From Methanolapillus africanus (GTDB lineage: Archaea > Halobacteriota > Methanosarcinia > Methanosarcinales > Methanosarcinaceae), in NCBI RefSeq assembly GCF_032714475.1, contig NZ_JAWDKD010000003.1, positions 99,212 to 163,211 of the forward strand: a stretch of 64,000 nucleotides of DNA, in the 5' to 3' direction. Below the pieces are notes generated by a model. The model was not told the DNA's origin. It worked only from the letters and a program-made list of their open reading frames with translations, and made no database searches. Positions 23,851 to 32,806 of this stretch are shown here, in pieces (position 1 is the stretch's first letter; every line of letters starts with the position of its first letter). A program made the position numbers and the translations under genes.

Positions 23851-24110
23851 TTCAAAAATTTAAAAGTGAATCAAAATAATTCCAAAAATAAACAAATAAT
23901 TAAAAAATCAACTTATTAATTCAAAAACAGAAAAAATTCGTCGAAAACAAATTGTCGACATTTTTTCGACAAAAATTATGATTTTTGGGCAATTTCGTCG
24001 AAAAATCTCCAAAATCATTTCAAAATTCGCAATCGGTCCCCCTCTCAAAAATTATAATCCTTTCATATCGGTCATTTCATGCTTCAAATCACACGCCCAA
24101 ACGTCAAAAG

Positions 24111-24195
24111 TTCTGTCGTCGATTATCGACTTAACCATCGTTTCAAAGTGTAATTCTCGCCCCTTTTCTATATAAATGACCGCAAAAGTTTAATA
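24111..24195 (+). promoter_or_regulatory. S-layer gene upstream block shared with the gene at 27044
   Basis: TTCTGTCGTC, the dyad GTCGATTATCGAC, CATCGTTT and, 67 bp from the first base, GACCGCAAAAG then TTTAATA. A block at 26812-26895 matches it with the same 67-bp spacing. A good TATA box (TATATAAA, 24169-24176) lies inside, predicting transcription from about 24200 and a leader near 150 nt. GGAGG at 24338 is the ribosome binding site. Confidence 0.75.
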
Positions 24196-24352
24196 CCTCA
24201 TTTATCAGTTCTACCATCTGTATAAGCTCGGGTACCGTGGAGTATCGTGCTTTGGGCGTTCCTGTCCAAGCCCGATAACATCTTTTGAATCAAACCGATC
24301 TCAAAAGACCTCGTTCCGGTGCTTACCATATCAATTATGGAGGAAAAATACA

Positions 24353-26509
24353 ATGCAAATGAAACACTTATTGGTTGCATTAGTTGTTCTTCTCGCCCTC
24401 GCAGGAACCGCATCTGCGGCGACCTCTGTCGATGTTAGAAGTACAATTCTTGACTACCAATTAGCAGTATATAACTATGATACTACCGTTCCGGGCTTCG
24501 TTGCTCCGGGTGCTGGTAATGCATGGGGCATCGATGCCTCAAACTGGGCAGGTCTTTACTACGACCTTGACAACAACAGATCTACTGAAACCCTCGTTAT
24601 TCAGAAAACTGCAAAAAACAACGAAGTCAACATTTCTTACGAAACACACCCCGTGTTCGTTCAATATGACTACACCGGCTGGGGCAACTACACAGAAGGT
24701 CCGGCAAACGCTCTTACTGTCGATGCCAAATACGGCTATGCAATCATCGGTTTCTTCGCAGAACCCTACGTTGCTCTGAGCAAAGCCAACACCTCTGACC
24801 CGGATGCAAATGACCCGGCAGGAACTCTTGCACAACAAGGCGTTAAAGCAAACAAAATTGCTCCGCTCGTTCAAGACAGCAATGACAAATACACCTTAAC
24901 CACCGGCCAATCCTTGGACCTTGGAAACGGTTACTCATTGGTTGCCAGCCAAATTGACGTGAACGGAAACAAAGCCTACCTTGAACTCTTCAAAGACGGC
25001 AAATCCGTTGACACAGCAATTATCAACACCAACACCACCAACAACACCACCAAGACATGGGTCCTTGACAAAGATGCTCTCGGAGAAAAAGACCTTCAAT
25101 TCTTCAGAGTTCAGATCAACCAAGTGTTCCAAGGAACCTCCAGCAGCCTTGTCGAAATTAAAGGTATCTGGCTTGCTGACATCGACCAAGCTTTCGAAGT
25201 GAAGAGCGATGTTGACTACGGAAAGTTCGAAGCTGATGCAATCGGTGCTGACAAACTTACCTACAATGCAAACAACACAACTCTCTCTGCTGACATGTCT
25301 ACCGACCTCGGAAGAGGCATTGTCTTGAAGACTGAGAAAGACTACGATGGTACTGCCGGCGACGCAAAGTTCTACTTCGTCAAAACCTACACCACACCGG
25401 GCAAATACGAAATTAGAAGTACCGTTAACGCGTACAATGTCATTGCTACATACGACTATGATTTCACAAACTTCGCTGCCTTCTACTACAACGTTGACGC
25501 TGATGTTTCCACAGAAAACTTGTCTGCAGAATTCTTAGGCACTGACGGAAAGATTCTTGAAGGCGACTTAATTTACACCACAACTCCGGACCAAGTCGGT
25601 TACGAGTACTCTAACTGGTCCTCTAGCGACTACTGGGTCATGGGTCTCTTTGGTGAATCTTATGTTCCGTTCAACATCTTGAAGAACTCCTCTGAGGATG
25701 CTACCCTTAAAGCCGACAAGATGAGCAAACTCATCCTTGACAGCAACGACAAATACACCTTGTCCACCGGTCAATCCCTTGACCTCGGAAACGGTTACAC
25801 AGTGGTTGCAAACCAGATCGACGTTAACGGTAACAAAGTCTACCTTGAATTCTTCAAGGACGGCAAATCCGTTGACACCGCAATCATCAACACCGACACA
25901 GACGACGAAGATGCCAAGACATGGTTCTACACTGTGACACTCCTCAATGAAAAGGATGTCCAAGTCATGAGACTCCACGTCAGCCAGGTCTTCCAGGGAA
26001 CTGAAAGCAGCCTTGTTGAAATTAAGGGTATCTGGCTCATGGACGCCAGCACCGCCAAAGAACTTAAGACCGATGACAACTTCGGTTCCTTTGACTTTGA
26101 CGGCGTTGTTGGAAATGCTCCGGCAGTTTTGACCTTCACATCCAACAAGGACATCACTGTTTCACAAGACACCAACACCAACCTTGTCAACAACTTCTGG
26201 CTCAGATCTGCTGACAGCGACACCTACAAGAACTTCTACTTCTACGTCCTCGCAGAAGTTGATGGAAGCGGTCCGACTCCGGACAACAACACGTCTAACG
26301 ACACCCCGGTGACACCGCCGTCCAACGACACACCGTCTAACGACACACCGAAGCCGAACGACTCCAACCAGACTCCGACACCGGAACCTGAACCGGAATC
26401 CTTCTGGTCTAAATACATGTGGTACATCATCGCCATCGTTGTGATCATCATCATCGCAGCTGCTGGTGGATACTACTACTTCAAAGTCTACAAGCCGAAG
26501 AACAGCTAA
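24353..26509 (+). CDS. Major S-layer protein (Methanosarcina type, two S-layer domains)
   Basis: 718 residues. The signal peptide is about residues 1-23 (cleavage after SASA-type GTASAA). Two homologous S-layer domains (PF07752/DUF1608 type) occupy about 26-300 and 345-630. The duplicate stretch SNDKYTL.TGQSLDLGNGY followed by DVNGNK.YLE.FKDGKSVDTAIIN occurs in both. Then comes a Thr/Pro/Asn linker (SNDTP repeats, likely glycosylated), one membrane helix (WYIIAIVVIIIIAAAGGYYY) and a short basic tail. It coats the cell as the surface lattice. Codon use is even and differs from its neighbours, fitting very high expression. I chose the first ATG since GGAGG lies 10 nt upstream. Confidence 0.94.
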   Translation: MQMKHLLVALVVLLALAGTASAATSVDVRSTILDYQLAVYNYDTTVPGFVAPGAGNAWGIDASNWAGLYYDLDNNRSTETLVIQKTAKNNEVNISYETHPVFVQYDYTGWGNYTEGPANALTVDAKYGYAIIGFFAEPYVALSKANTSDPDANDPAGTLAQQGVKANKIAPLVQDSNDKYTLTTGQSLDLGNGYSLVASQIDVNGNKAYLELFKDGKSVDTAIINTNTTNNTTKTWVLDKDALGEKDLQFFRVQINQVFQGTSSSLVEIKGIWLADIDQAFEVKSDVDYGKFEADAIGADKLTYNANNTTLSADMSTDLGRGIVLKTEKDYDGTAGDAKFYFVKTYTTPGKYEIRSTVNAYNVIATYDYDFTNFAAFYYNVDADVSTENLSAEFLGTDGKILEGDLIYTTTPDQVGYEYSNWSSSDYWVMGLFGESYVPFNILKNSSEDATLKADKMSKLILDSNDKYTLSTGQSLDLGNGYTVVANQIDVNGNKVYLEFFKDGKSVDTAIINTDTDDEDAKTWFYTVTLLNEKDVQVMRLHVSQVFQGTESSLVEIKGIWLMDASTAKELKTDDNFGSFDFDGVVGNAPAVLTFTSNKDITVSQDTNTNLVNNFWLRSADSDTYKNFYFYVLAEVDGSGPTPDNNTSNDTPVTPPSNDTPSNDTPKPNDSNQTPTPEPEPESFWSKYMWYIIAIVVIIIIAAAGGYYYFKVYKPKNS

Positions 26510-26530
26510 TTAAGCTGACTTCGTTTAAGT

Positions 26531-26573
26531 GAAAGGATTTTTCAAATCCTTTCTACTTTTCTTTTTTTTTCTG
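26531..26573 (+). terminator. Hairpin + T-tract terminator of the S-layer gene
   Basis: GAAAGGATTT (26531-26540) pairs perfectly with AAATCCTTTC (26544-26553), followed by T-rich CTTTTCTTTTTTTTT. Strong terminator of a highly expressed gene. The remaining spacer to 26811 is AT-rich with nothing recognisable. Confidence 0.85.
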
Positions 26574-26811
26574 TGATTTTTTGTTTACTCTTTTCTGTTT
26601 TGCTTTTTCAAATCAATGATCATTGCATCGTGATTGCTTGATGGTAAATTTGTGAAAAATGATAATTAACTTAATATTCCAATTCTCAAATTTGTCATTC
26701 TATCGTTTTGAATTTGGATCTTTTTAGACATGATTCTTCTTTTCAGGCTTCTCCTATTTTTATATTTCAAATTAAATTATTATGCTTGCCGTGTTGGTTT
26801 TTGTTTCAATT

Positions 26812-26895
26812 TTCTGTCGTCAATTATCGACTTTTTCATCGTTTAGAAGTGAAACAAATAGCGTTTTTTCGTTTTTTTGACCGCAAAACTTAATA
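26812..26895 (+). promoter_or_regulatory. Upstream block of the small surface protein, matching the S-layer block
   Basis: TTCTGTCGTC, the ATTATCGAC half of the S-layer dyad, CATCGTTT, and GACCGCAAAAC then TTAATA at the same 67-bp spacing as the block at 24111. The TATATAAA of the S-layer copy is not kept here; TTAATATA near 26890 may serve. Suggests co-regulation. Confidence 0.7.
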
Positions 26896-27043
26896 TAGAG
26901 AATCCCGTGAATTGCAACTAATTAAGCTTGGCATTCGGGTTTTTCGTAAATGTTTTTGAATCGGCGGTTTTTATCGCTGTGAAAAAAAGATTTGGAAAAA
27001 GGCCGGCAAGCTTCGCCTTTTAGGCGGCAGGGGGAATTAAACG

Positions 27044-27337
27044 ATGAACACAAAAAGCCTTTTAATAGCGTCCGTTCTGATTTTCGCACTCATCGCGACA
27101 GCGATGGCTGTTGAAAACGGGATTGCGCGCGATAATATTAAAGAGCTGAATGTGGTCTTTGTCGGGTCAAACAATACCGGCGTTTCTGACGTCTCAGATG
27201 TCTCCGATGTTTCAGTCATGGCCAGTCCGGCCGGCGCTGCAGCAAAAACCGTTCCGACGAATAATGTCGCGGGCGGATTTGAAATGCTTCTGGCGGCAAC
27301 GGGATTGCTTTTGGTTGTTTATTTCGTGAGAAAATGA
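27044..27337 (+). CDS. Small secreted protein with PGF-CTERM-like C-terminal sorting signal
   Basis: 97 residues. The N-terminal signal peptide is about 1-22 (LLIASVLIFALIATAMA). A short mature part follows with three DVS repeats (GVSDVSDVSDVS). The tail GGFEMLLAATGLLLVVYF then VRK has a GF motif, one hydrophobic helix and basic end, as in PGF-CTERM substrates of archaeosortase ArtA. The mature part would be only some 45 residues. It shares its upstream block with the S-layer gene, so it may be a lattice-associated or spacer protein. Function unknown. Confidence 0.7.
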   Translation: MNTKSLLIASVLIFALIATAMAVENGIARDNIKELNVVFVGSNNTGVSDVSDVSDVSVMASPAGAAAKTVPTNNVAGGFEMLLAATGLLLVVYFVRK

Positions 27338-27552
27338 GATTGAGATCTTGATTAAAATCGATTGAAACAAACGCATGCCCAATCAAATTCTTAAAAACGA
27401 TTTCGACGATTAAATTTATATATTTTAGATATATAAAATTAGACGATTGTTGGAACTTAAGTTTTTGATTTGAGATTCCAAAATAAAGCTTCTATCTCTT
27501 TATTTTATTGAACTGACAATATTTTTATTACGCAACTCACGAGTTGAGACAC

Positions 27553-28134
27553 ATGAAAATGAACAAAAGAAACATATTCAGCATTTTGTTGGTTTTATTG
27601 GCGTTGGCCGTCGCTGTTTCCGCAGCAGGCTGTACCGACACCGATAACAACACAACACCCAACGGTACCAATGGCACCAACAACACAACCAACATGACGA
27701 TCAACCAAAGCATCGTCGTCGTCGACCCGGTCCCGGCCGGATTCACTTTACAATCCGAAGGCCGCGTTGTCTATTCTAATGAAGAAACCAGCATCAACGA
27801 CAAACTGATCGGTTACCAAGCCTATTACCAATACAACAACAGCACAACCGGTGCTTACTTGACCGTCTTTGAATGCGCCAATGCAACCGCCGCAAACGGC
27901 TATGTCCAAGAAATGATCGACGACAACAACGCTAAATACGGCAATGACAGCAACGTCACCACCATCACCGTCAACGGCCACAACGCAACATTGATTACCC
28001 GCACCGTGACCGACTCCGCAAACCCGACCCGCTATGACATTTTCTGGGCCAAAGACAACTTGGTTGTCCTCGTGAACGGACCGATGAGCGACTTGACCGC
28101 CATGGAATCCTTGGCGAACGCATCCAAACTTTAA
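27553..28134 (+). CDS. Secreted lipoprotein, Asn/Thr-rich
   Basis: 193 residues from ATG 27553 (a TTG at 27544 and ATG at 27559 are alternatives). The signal peptide ends in a lipobox-like SAAGC at about residue 27, then an Asn/Thr-rich linker (NNTTPNGTNGTNNTT), with many N-glycosylation sequons. The globular part (60-193) begins PVPAGFTLQSEGRVVYSNEE and contains FECANATAANGYVQEM. It resembles conserved methanogen surface lipoproteins of unknown function. Ends in a very stable hairpin plus T-tract. Confidence 0.75.
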   Translation: MKMNKRNIFSILLVLLALAVAVSAAGCTDTDNNTTPNGTNGTNNTTNMTINQSIVVVDPVPAGFTLQSEGRVVYSNEETSINDKLIGYQAYYQYNNSTTGAYLTVFECANATAANGYVQEMIDDNNAKYGNDSNVTTITVNGHNATLITRTVTDSANPTRYDIFWAKDNLVVLVNGPMSDLTAMESLANASKL

Positions 28135-28163
28135 ACACAATTCATTTTTGAAAAAAAGTGATT

Positions 28164-28212
28164 GAGGCGCGAAAAATTCCGAAGGAATTTTCGCCGCCTC
28201 TTTTTTTTATTT
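28164..28212 (+). terminator. Hairpin + T-tract after the lipoprotein gene
   Basis: GAGGCG, GAAAAATTCC paired with GGAATTTTC and CGCCTC around GAA, followed by TTTTTTTTATTTTT at 28201. Strong intrinsic-type terminator. Confidence 0.85.
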
Positions 28213-28238
28213 TTAATATTCAAATATTTGTTCTCGTT

Positions 28239-28619
28239 TTATTCTGTTTTTGATTCTTTCCATTTCATAAATTCATAGTACATGGAACGGGTCATAATTG
28301 GAAATCCATATTCATTGCCATATTTTGATTTAAAAAAATCGATCTCTTCCTCTGTCAGCTCGTTGAGCCAACCGATAATATTTTCAGGAAAATCTATTGT
28401 TACTTGTTCAAAATCTCCAAATTTTTCCAAGGTTTTTCTTCTCATATATTCGTCATGCATCGACGTATCTGAAACATTTGAATGCTCCTGTTCTTGAATC
28501 ATCCTTTTTAAATCTTCTTCCGTCAAACCGTCGATCCACTCCATGATTTTTTCATGGAGTTCTTTTCCAATCGTCCCATAATTCTCTTTTTGCTGAGATT
28601 TATTTTCAGTTTTGATCAT
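28239..28619 (-). CDS. Small acidic hypothetical protein with two LTEE-type repeats
   Basis: 126 residues. It contains two similar helical stretches: IMEWIDGLTEEDLKRMI near 25-41 and IIGWLNELTEEEIDFFKSKYG near 80-100. The second also resembles the C-terminal domain of the PARP-like protein at 2039 (LLDNMTLEEFYRVLDEYG), including a following P..M....Y....K pattern. No catalytic motif is visible. It is low GC and stands alone, with TATA-like sequence upstream at about 28700. It may be an orphan antitoxin-like or regulatory protein; that is speculative. Confidence 0.55.
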   Translation of the reverse strand: MIKTENKSQQKENYGTIGKELHEKIMEWIDGLTEEDLKRMIQEQEHSNVSDTSMHDEYMRRKTLEKFGDFEQVTIDFPENIIGWLNELTEEEIDFFKSKYGNEYGFPIMTRSMYYEFMKWKESKTE

Positions 28620-28869
28620 TTTTTCTTCCTCGTTTCATCAATAAATTCATCCTCATGATTATAAAATTCATACAGTTTCCGTCTCCCCCTAAAATATTTA
28701 ATCCTTTCTTTTTTCAATTGAACATAATTATAATTCTAAATTTTATTCAAAGAACATCGTTTTTATTTCGTTTCATTTATATAGGATTATTTTTAATTAA
28801 AAACAAGGATAATTTCTGTCCGTCAACGTTTTTTGACAGATAATTATCACGCAAAAACCAGGTGAGATT

Positions 28870-29364
28870 ATGGACAAACAAATGCAAGATGTCTTAGAAC
28901 TTCTTGAACAAAATGCAAAATTAACGCCGGAGGACATTTCAGAAATGACCCGGATCCCGCCCGAAGATGTGACAAAGATGATCGAATCTTTGGAAGCGGC
29001 GGGCGTCATACGATACTACAAAGCCATTATTGATTGGGACCTTGTTGAAAATCCGTATGTCTACGCGTTTGTCCAAATCAAAGTTTCATTGGAACGCGGA
29101 CACGGCTACCAAAAAATCGCGGACCGGATCTGCAAATTCCCGGAAGTGCGCTCGCTTCGCCTTTTGTCCGGAGAAGACTATGACCTTGAATTCATGGTGA
29201 GGGGACGCTCTATGAAAGACGTCGCCTTTTTCGTCTCCGACAAAATCGCAACGCTCGGGCAAGTTCAAAATACATCCACGCACTTCATTCTCAAGACTTA
29301 CAAAGAAGACGGCATCGTCATGGAAGAGCCGGAAGAATTCAAACGCCTCCATGTTTCCTTTTGA
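28870..29364 (+). CDS. Lrp/AsnC-family transcriptional regulator
   Basis: 164 residues. The N-terminal winged helix (1-60, LTPEDISEMTRIPPEDVTKMI) is followed by the RAM/AsnC ligand domain (VYAFVQIKVSLERGHGY, VRSLRLLSGEDYDLEFMVRG). ATG has AGGTGAG 6 nt upstream. Its stop overlaps the region just before the aminotransferase gene, so the two are co-transcribed. The regulator probably senses an amino acid made or used by that enzyme. Confidence 0.93.
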   Translation: MDKQMQDVLELLEQNAKLTPEDISEMTRIPPEDVTKMIESLEAAGVIRYYKAIIDWDLVENPYVYAFVQIKVSLERGHGYQKIADRICKFPEVRSLRLLSGEDYDLEFMVRGRSMKDVAFFVSDKIATLGQVQNTSTHFILKTYKEDGIVMEEPEEFKRLHVSF

Positions 29365-29375
29365 GGGGATTTTCT

Positions 29376-30593
29376 ATGAAACAGAATCAACCTTTATCCA
29401 ATCAATCATCTAACCCATCATCCAAAATGGATTATTCCAAATTTATTACGCACGGCATGGCCAAAGTGCCGCGGTCCGGCATCCGAAAGTATTTCGACAT
29501 CGCCGAAGGCATCGAAGACGTCATTTCCTTAGGCGTCGGCGAGCCGGATTTCGTCACGCCCTGGCATATCCGCGAAATGTGCATCCACTCCATCGAAAAA
29601 GGAGAAACGGCTTACACGTCCAACTTCGGTCTTTTAGAGCTTCGGGAAGAAATTTCCAAGCGCTACGTCAGCGATTACGGCATTTATTACGACCCGAAAT
29701 CCGAAATCTTAGTGACGACCGGCGTCAGTGAAGCCGCCGATATCGCTATACGCTGCCTGATCAATCCCGGCGACGAAGTTTTGGTCGTTCAGCCGGCCTA
29801 CGTCTCTTACGTGCCGCTCATTTATTTGGCCGGCGGCGTTCCGGTGGCTGTCGACACGAAACTTGAAAATGATTTCCGTGTGACGCCCGAAGACCTGCGC
29901 CCTAAAATCACTAAAAAGACGAAAGCCATCGTTTTCAATTACCCGAACAACCCGACCGGCGCCATCATGACGCGCAAGGACTTTGAAGCCATCGCCGACG
30001 TCATCATCGAACACGATTTGTTCGTGATTTCGGACGAAGTTTACGAATGCATGACCTACGAAGGCACCCACGTCCCATTTACCGCGCTGGAAGGCATGAA
30101 AGAGCGAACGATCTTGGTCAACGGATTTTCAAAATCCTACTCCATGACCGGTTTCCGCCTCGGCTACGCCCTTGCTCCCCCGGAAATCATTTCCGCCATG
30201 ATGCTGATTCACCAATATTGCATGCTTTGCGCCCCGGTGACCGCTCAAATCGGCGCCGTTGAAGCGCTCAAAAACGGCCGCGAAGAAATGCTTTCCATGA
30301 TCCGGGAATTTGACCGCCGCCGCGTTTTAATCGTCGACGGATTCAACAAACTCGGCTTGGACTGTTTCGAACCCAAAGGCGCTTTTTACTCGTTCCCATC
30401 AATCCGGTCAACCGGACTCACATCCGAAGAGTTCGCCGATCAATTCTTTGCCGCCAAGCACGTCATCACAATCCCCGGAAACATTTTCGGAGAAACCGGT
30501 GCCGGGCACATGAGATGCGCTTACGCCGCTTCCCGCGACGACATTAAAGAAGCGCTGAACCGGCTGGAAGACTTTTTGAACAAAAAGAAGTAA
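29376..30593 (+). CDS. PLP-dependent aminotransferase, class I/II (aspartate-type)
   Basis: 405 residues from ATG 29376 (GAGGGGA 6 nt upstream). The fold-type I family is marked by ISLGVGEPDF, ETAYTSNFGLLELRE, VFNYPNNPTGA (substrate-site Asn), VISDEVYE (Asp for the PLP ring), and NGFSKSYSMTGFRLGY with the Schiff-base Lys. Near the end, GAGHMRCAYA holds the carboxylate-binding Arg. It follows the Lrp gene with only 11 nt between, so it is probably its target. Exact substrate is open (aspartate, or aromatic amino acids). Confidence 0.92.
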   Translation: MKQNQPLSNQSSNPSSKMDYSKFITHGMAKVPRSGIRKYFDIAEGIEDVISLGVGEPDFVTPWHIREMCIHSIEKGETAYTSNFGLLELREEISKRYVSDYGIYYDPKSEILVTTGVSEAADIAIRCLINPGDEVLVVQPAYVSYVPLIYLAGGVPVAVDTKLENDFRVTPEDLRPKITKKTKAIVFNYPNNPTGAIMTRKDFEAIADVIIEHDLFVISDEVYECMTYEGTHVPFTALEGMKERTILVNGFSKSYSMTGFRLGYALAPPEIISAMMLIHQYCMLCAPVTAQIGAVEALKNGREEMLSMIREFDRRRVLIVDGFNKLGLDCFEPKGAFYSFPSIRSTGLTSEEFADQFFAAKHVITIPGNIFGETGAGHMRCAYAASRDDIKEALNRLEDFLNKKK

Positions 30594-30640
30594 CGAACGC
30601 CGTTCGTTTCTTTTTTTCTTTTTTTATTTTCATTTTTCTT
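30592..30640 (+). terminator. Hairpin + T-tract after the aminotransferase gene
   Basis: AACGAAC pairs with GTTCGTT around GCC, overlapping the stop, then CTTTTTTTCTTTTTTTATTTTC. Leads into core element copy f. Confidence 0.7.
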
Positions 30641-30685
30641 TTTTTGCGGCGAGCGGCTGCGCGCGCGTTATGGCGACACATTTTC
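30609..30685 (+). repeat. T-tract plus GCGCGCG core element (copy f)
   Basis: T-rich run, then GCGGCGAGCGGCTGCGCGCG, CGTTATGGCGACACATTTT. Sense orientation 3' of the aminotransferase gene. No palindrome or minisatellite follows. Confidence 0.85.
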
Positions 30686-30834
30686 TTCAATTTCGTCTCA
30701 GTGACTCGGCGGTTTTTATTTTCGAGTCGATTTCCTGTTCAATTTGAAAAATTCGTCATCTTCTTACTTTTATATTTCCAAAAAAATAATATAATTGAAA
30801 CGTTAACTTTAAAACGATAAATTCACTGTTATCC

Positions 30835-32487
30835 ATGAGAATTATGGAAATCGGTATAGAAGTCATTGTGATTGCCCTTTATTTGATTCTGATGTTGGTT
30901 GTCGGATTTTTGACGCAAAAAATCGGATCTTCTTCATCAAAAGGCTATTTGGTCGCGAACAGAAACGTCGGCGCGCTCCTTATCGGCGGAACGATCTTTG
31001 CAACATTCTGGGGCGGCGGCACCGTCATGGGCGGCGCCGGCGCAGCCTACACGTCCTACAACATCGGCACCGTTGCCGATCCCTGGGCGTCCGGCATTAC
31101 GCTCATCATTATGGCCATTTTCATGGTCCCGCTTCTTTTAAAAATGAAAATCGGAACGCTCGGTGAAATGTACCGCATCCGATTCGGAAAACGCGGCGCC
31201 TACGTCGCCTCCATTCTTTCCGTCCCCACCCTGATTGCCTGGACGGCCGTCCAAATGGTCGCCATCGGCAAAATGCTCTCTCTTTTCATCGGCATGTCTC
31301 CGGCCGTCAGCATGATCTTGGCCGGCGGCATCGTGATCATCTACACCTATATGGGCGGCATGCTTGCGGTCATCTGGACCGACAACATCCAAGCCGCCAT
31401 CATTATTTTGGGATTGATGGTTTTAATCCCGTCCGCCATCTGTTATATTGCCGTTGGCAACACGGATTTCGTCGTCAATTTAGACAATCTCGTTTCCGGA
31501 TTTTCGATCGTCAAAGACAACACGCCCAACGACTTTTGGACGCTTTTCCCATCGTCGGATCCCGATCATCCGAGCGGCATCACGCGCAACCTCAAAGGCT
31601 ATCTCGTTTGGATGGCCGCTTGGTGCGGCATGGGTCTGGGCAGTCTCGCCTCGCTTGACATCACCCAACGCGTTCTTTGCGCCCGCGACGAAAATGCGGC
31701 GCGCGGCGGTCTTTTGACCGGAACGGCGCTTTACTGGGTGGCCGGCCTCGGTCCGATTTTTATCGGTCTTTTGGGCATCGTCATGACGCAGCTCGGTATT
31801 CTTTCCGGTGTTGAAATCGGCATCTTGTCCAACGACGCCGAAGTTTTGGTCCCGCTCCTGGCTCAAAAATTGCTTCACCCGATTCCGATGGCTATCTTCG
31901 TCGGCTCCCTGATGGCCGCCATCATGTCCACGTCCAGTTCCACAATTTTCGCATCCGCCGCCGTGATTTCGACCGTTCTTTTCCCCGGTTCCGTCGGCAA
32001 CAAAGATTCGTCCGAATCCATCCTCAACGACAAAAAAGCCATCCGGATGACGAAATTCCTCGTGGTCGTCATCGGCGTTTTCTGTATCGGTATCAGCTTT
32101 TTAGCCGTCAACCTTTATGATTTGATGATTTTCGGCTTCACACTCCTCTTCGCCTGCCTCTTCTGGGTCGTCGTCTGCGGCCTCTTTTGGAAAAAGGCGA
32201 ACATTCCGGGCGGCGTCGCGTCCATGCTGGTCGGCATCTCATTCTCGATTTTGGGCTGCATTTACCTTTCCATTCAATCCGGCACCCTCATGATTGTTCC
32301 GGAAGATTCCACCTGGGAAATCTATTTCACATTCGTGCCCTGGATTTTCTCAGGAATCGCTATGTTTGCCGTTTCCCTGCTGACGCAAAAATCCCATCCG
32401 CCGCTTCCGCTGACGGATTCGGACGGCAAAATCCTCAAGTGGCCGGAATTGGAAGGCAATCTTGAAAAAGAGCGCAGCGAACTGTAA
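30835..32487 (+). CDS. Sodium:solute symporter (SSS family)
   Basis: 550 residues with about 13 membrane helices. The N-terminus (ALYLILMLVVGFLTQKIG, GYLVANRNVGA) and the GGGTVMGGAGAAY segment are typical of SSS (SLC5/PutP-PanF) proteins. IWTDNIQAAIIILG (TM5) and MSTSSSTIFASAAVIS (TM8, with the Ser/Thr Na2-site residues) follow. It takes up an organic solute with Na+. The substrate cannot be told from sequence by eye. Monocistronic; ends in a T/C-rich spacer. Confidence 0.92.
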   Translation: MRIMEIGIEVIVIALYLILMLVVGFLTQKIGSSSSKGYLVANRNVGALLIGGTIFATFWGGGTVMGGAGAAYTSYNIGTVADPWASGITLIIMAIFMVPLLLKMKIGTLGEMYRIRFGKRGAYVASILSVPTLIAWTAVQMVAIGKMLSLFIGMSPAVSMILAGGIVIIYTYMGGMLAVIWTDNIQAAIIILGLMVLIPSAICYIAVGNTDFVVNLDNLVSGFSIVKDNTPNDFWTLFPSSDPDHPSGITRNLKGYLVWMAAWCGMGLGSLASLDITQRVLCARDENAARGGLLTGTALYWVAGLGPIFIGLLGIVMTQLGILSGVEIGILSNDAEVLVPLLAQKLLHPIPMAIFVGSLMAAIMSTSSSTIFASAAVISTVLFPGSVGNKDSSESILNDKKAIRMTKFLVVVIGVFCIGISFLAVNLYDLMIFGFTLLFACLFWVVVCGLFWKKANIPGGVASMLVGISFSILGCIYLSIQSGTLMIVPEDSTWEIYFTFVPWIFSGIAMFAVSLLTQKSHPPLPLTDSDGKILKWPELEGNLEKERSEL

Positions 32488-32729
32488 TCCTAAAACTCAA
32501 AATATAATATATTTCAGCCGAATCGGATTTCCGGTTCGGTTTTTTCTTTTCTCTTCTTTTATTTTTCCCTTTTCTATTTTTTCCTTTTTTATTTTTTCTT
32601 TTATTCTTATCTCCGCTATCGTTTTTATTTTTATTTCTTCCATTTTTATCGTTTTTCAATTATGCACCATTTATACTTGTCGATTTTGTCAAAAAACGTA
32701 GTCATATAAACCTCCTCCATTATTCTCTT
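32488..32729. other. Polypyrimidine spacer and promoter of the beta-helix gene
   Basis: 32535-32650 is a T/C-rich run with repeated TTTTATTTTTYC units. CATATAAA at 32702-32709 is a probable TATA box, predicting a transcript start near 32730. No gene is visible. Confidence 0.55.
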
Positions 32730-32764
32730 TTTTGCAGCAAAAGCCGGCTTGTTCAGCTGCAAAA
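32730..32764 (+). promoter_or_regulatory. Nested hairpin at the 5' end of the beta-helix gene leader
   Basis: TTTTGCAGC pairs with GCTGCAAAA, and the loop holds AAGCCGGCTT, itself a perfect palindrome. It sits at the predicted mRNA 5' end, about 40 nt before the AGGAGG ribosome binding site. May stabilise the mRNA or be a binding site. Confidence 0.5.
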
Positions 32765-32806
32765 CGAATTTTGCATCGCAGAGTTTCGTTTTTACAGGAG
32801 GAAAAA

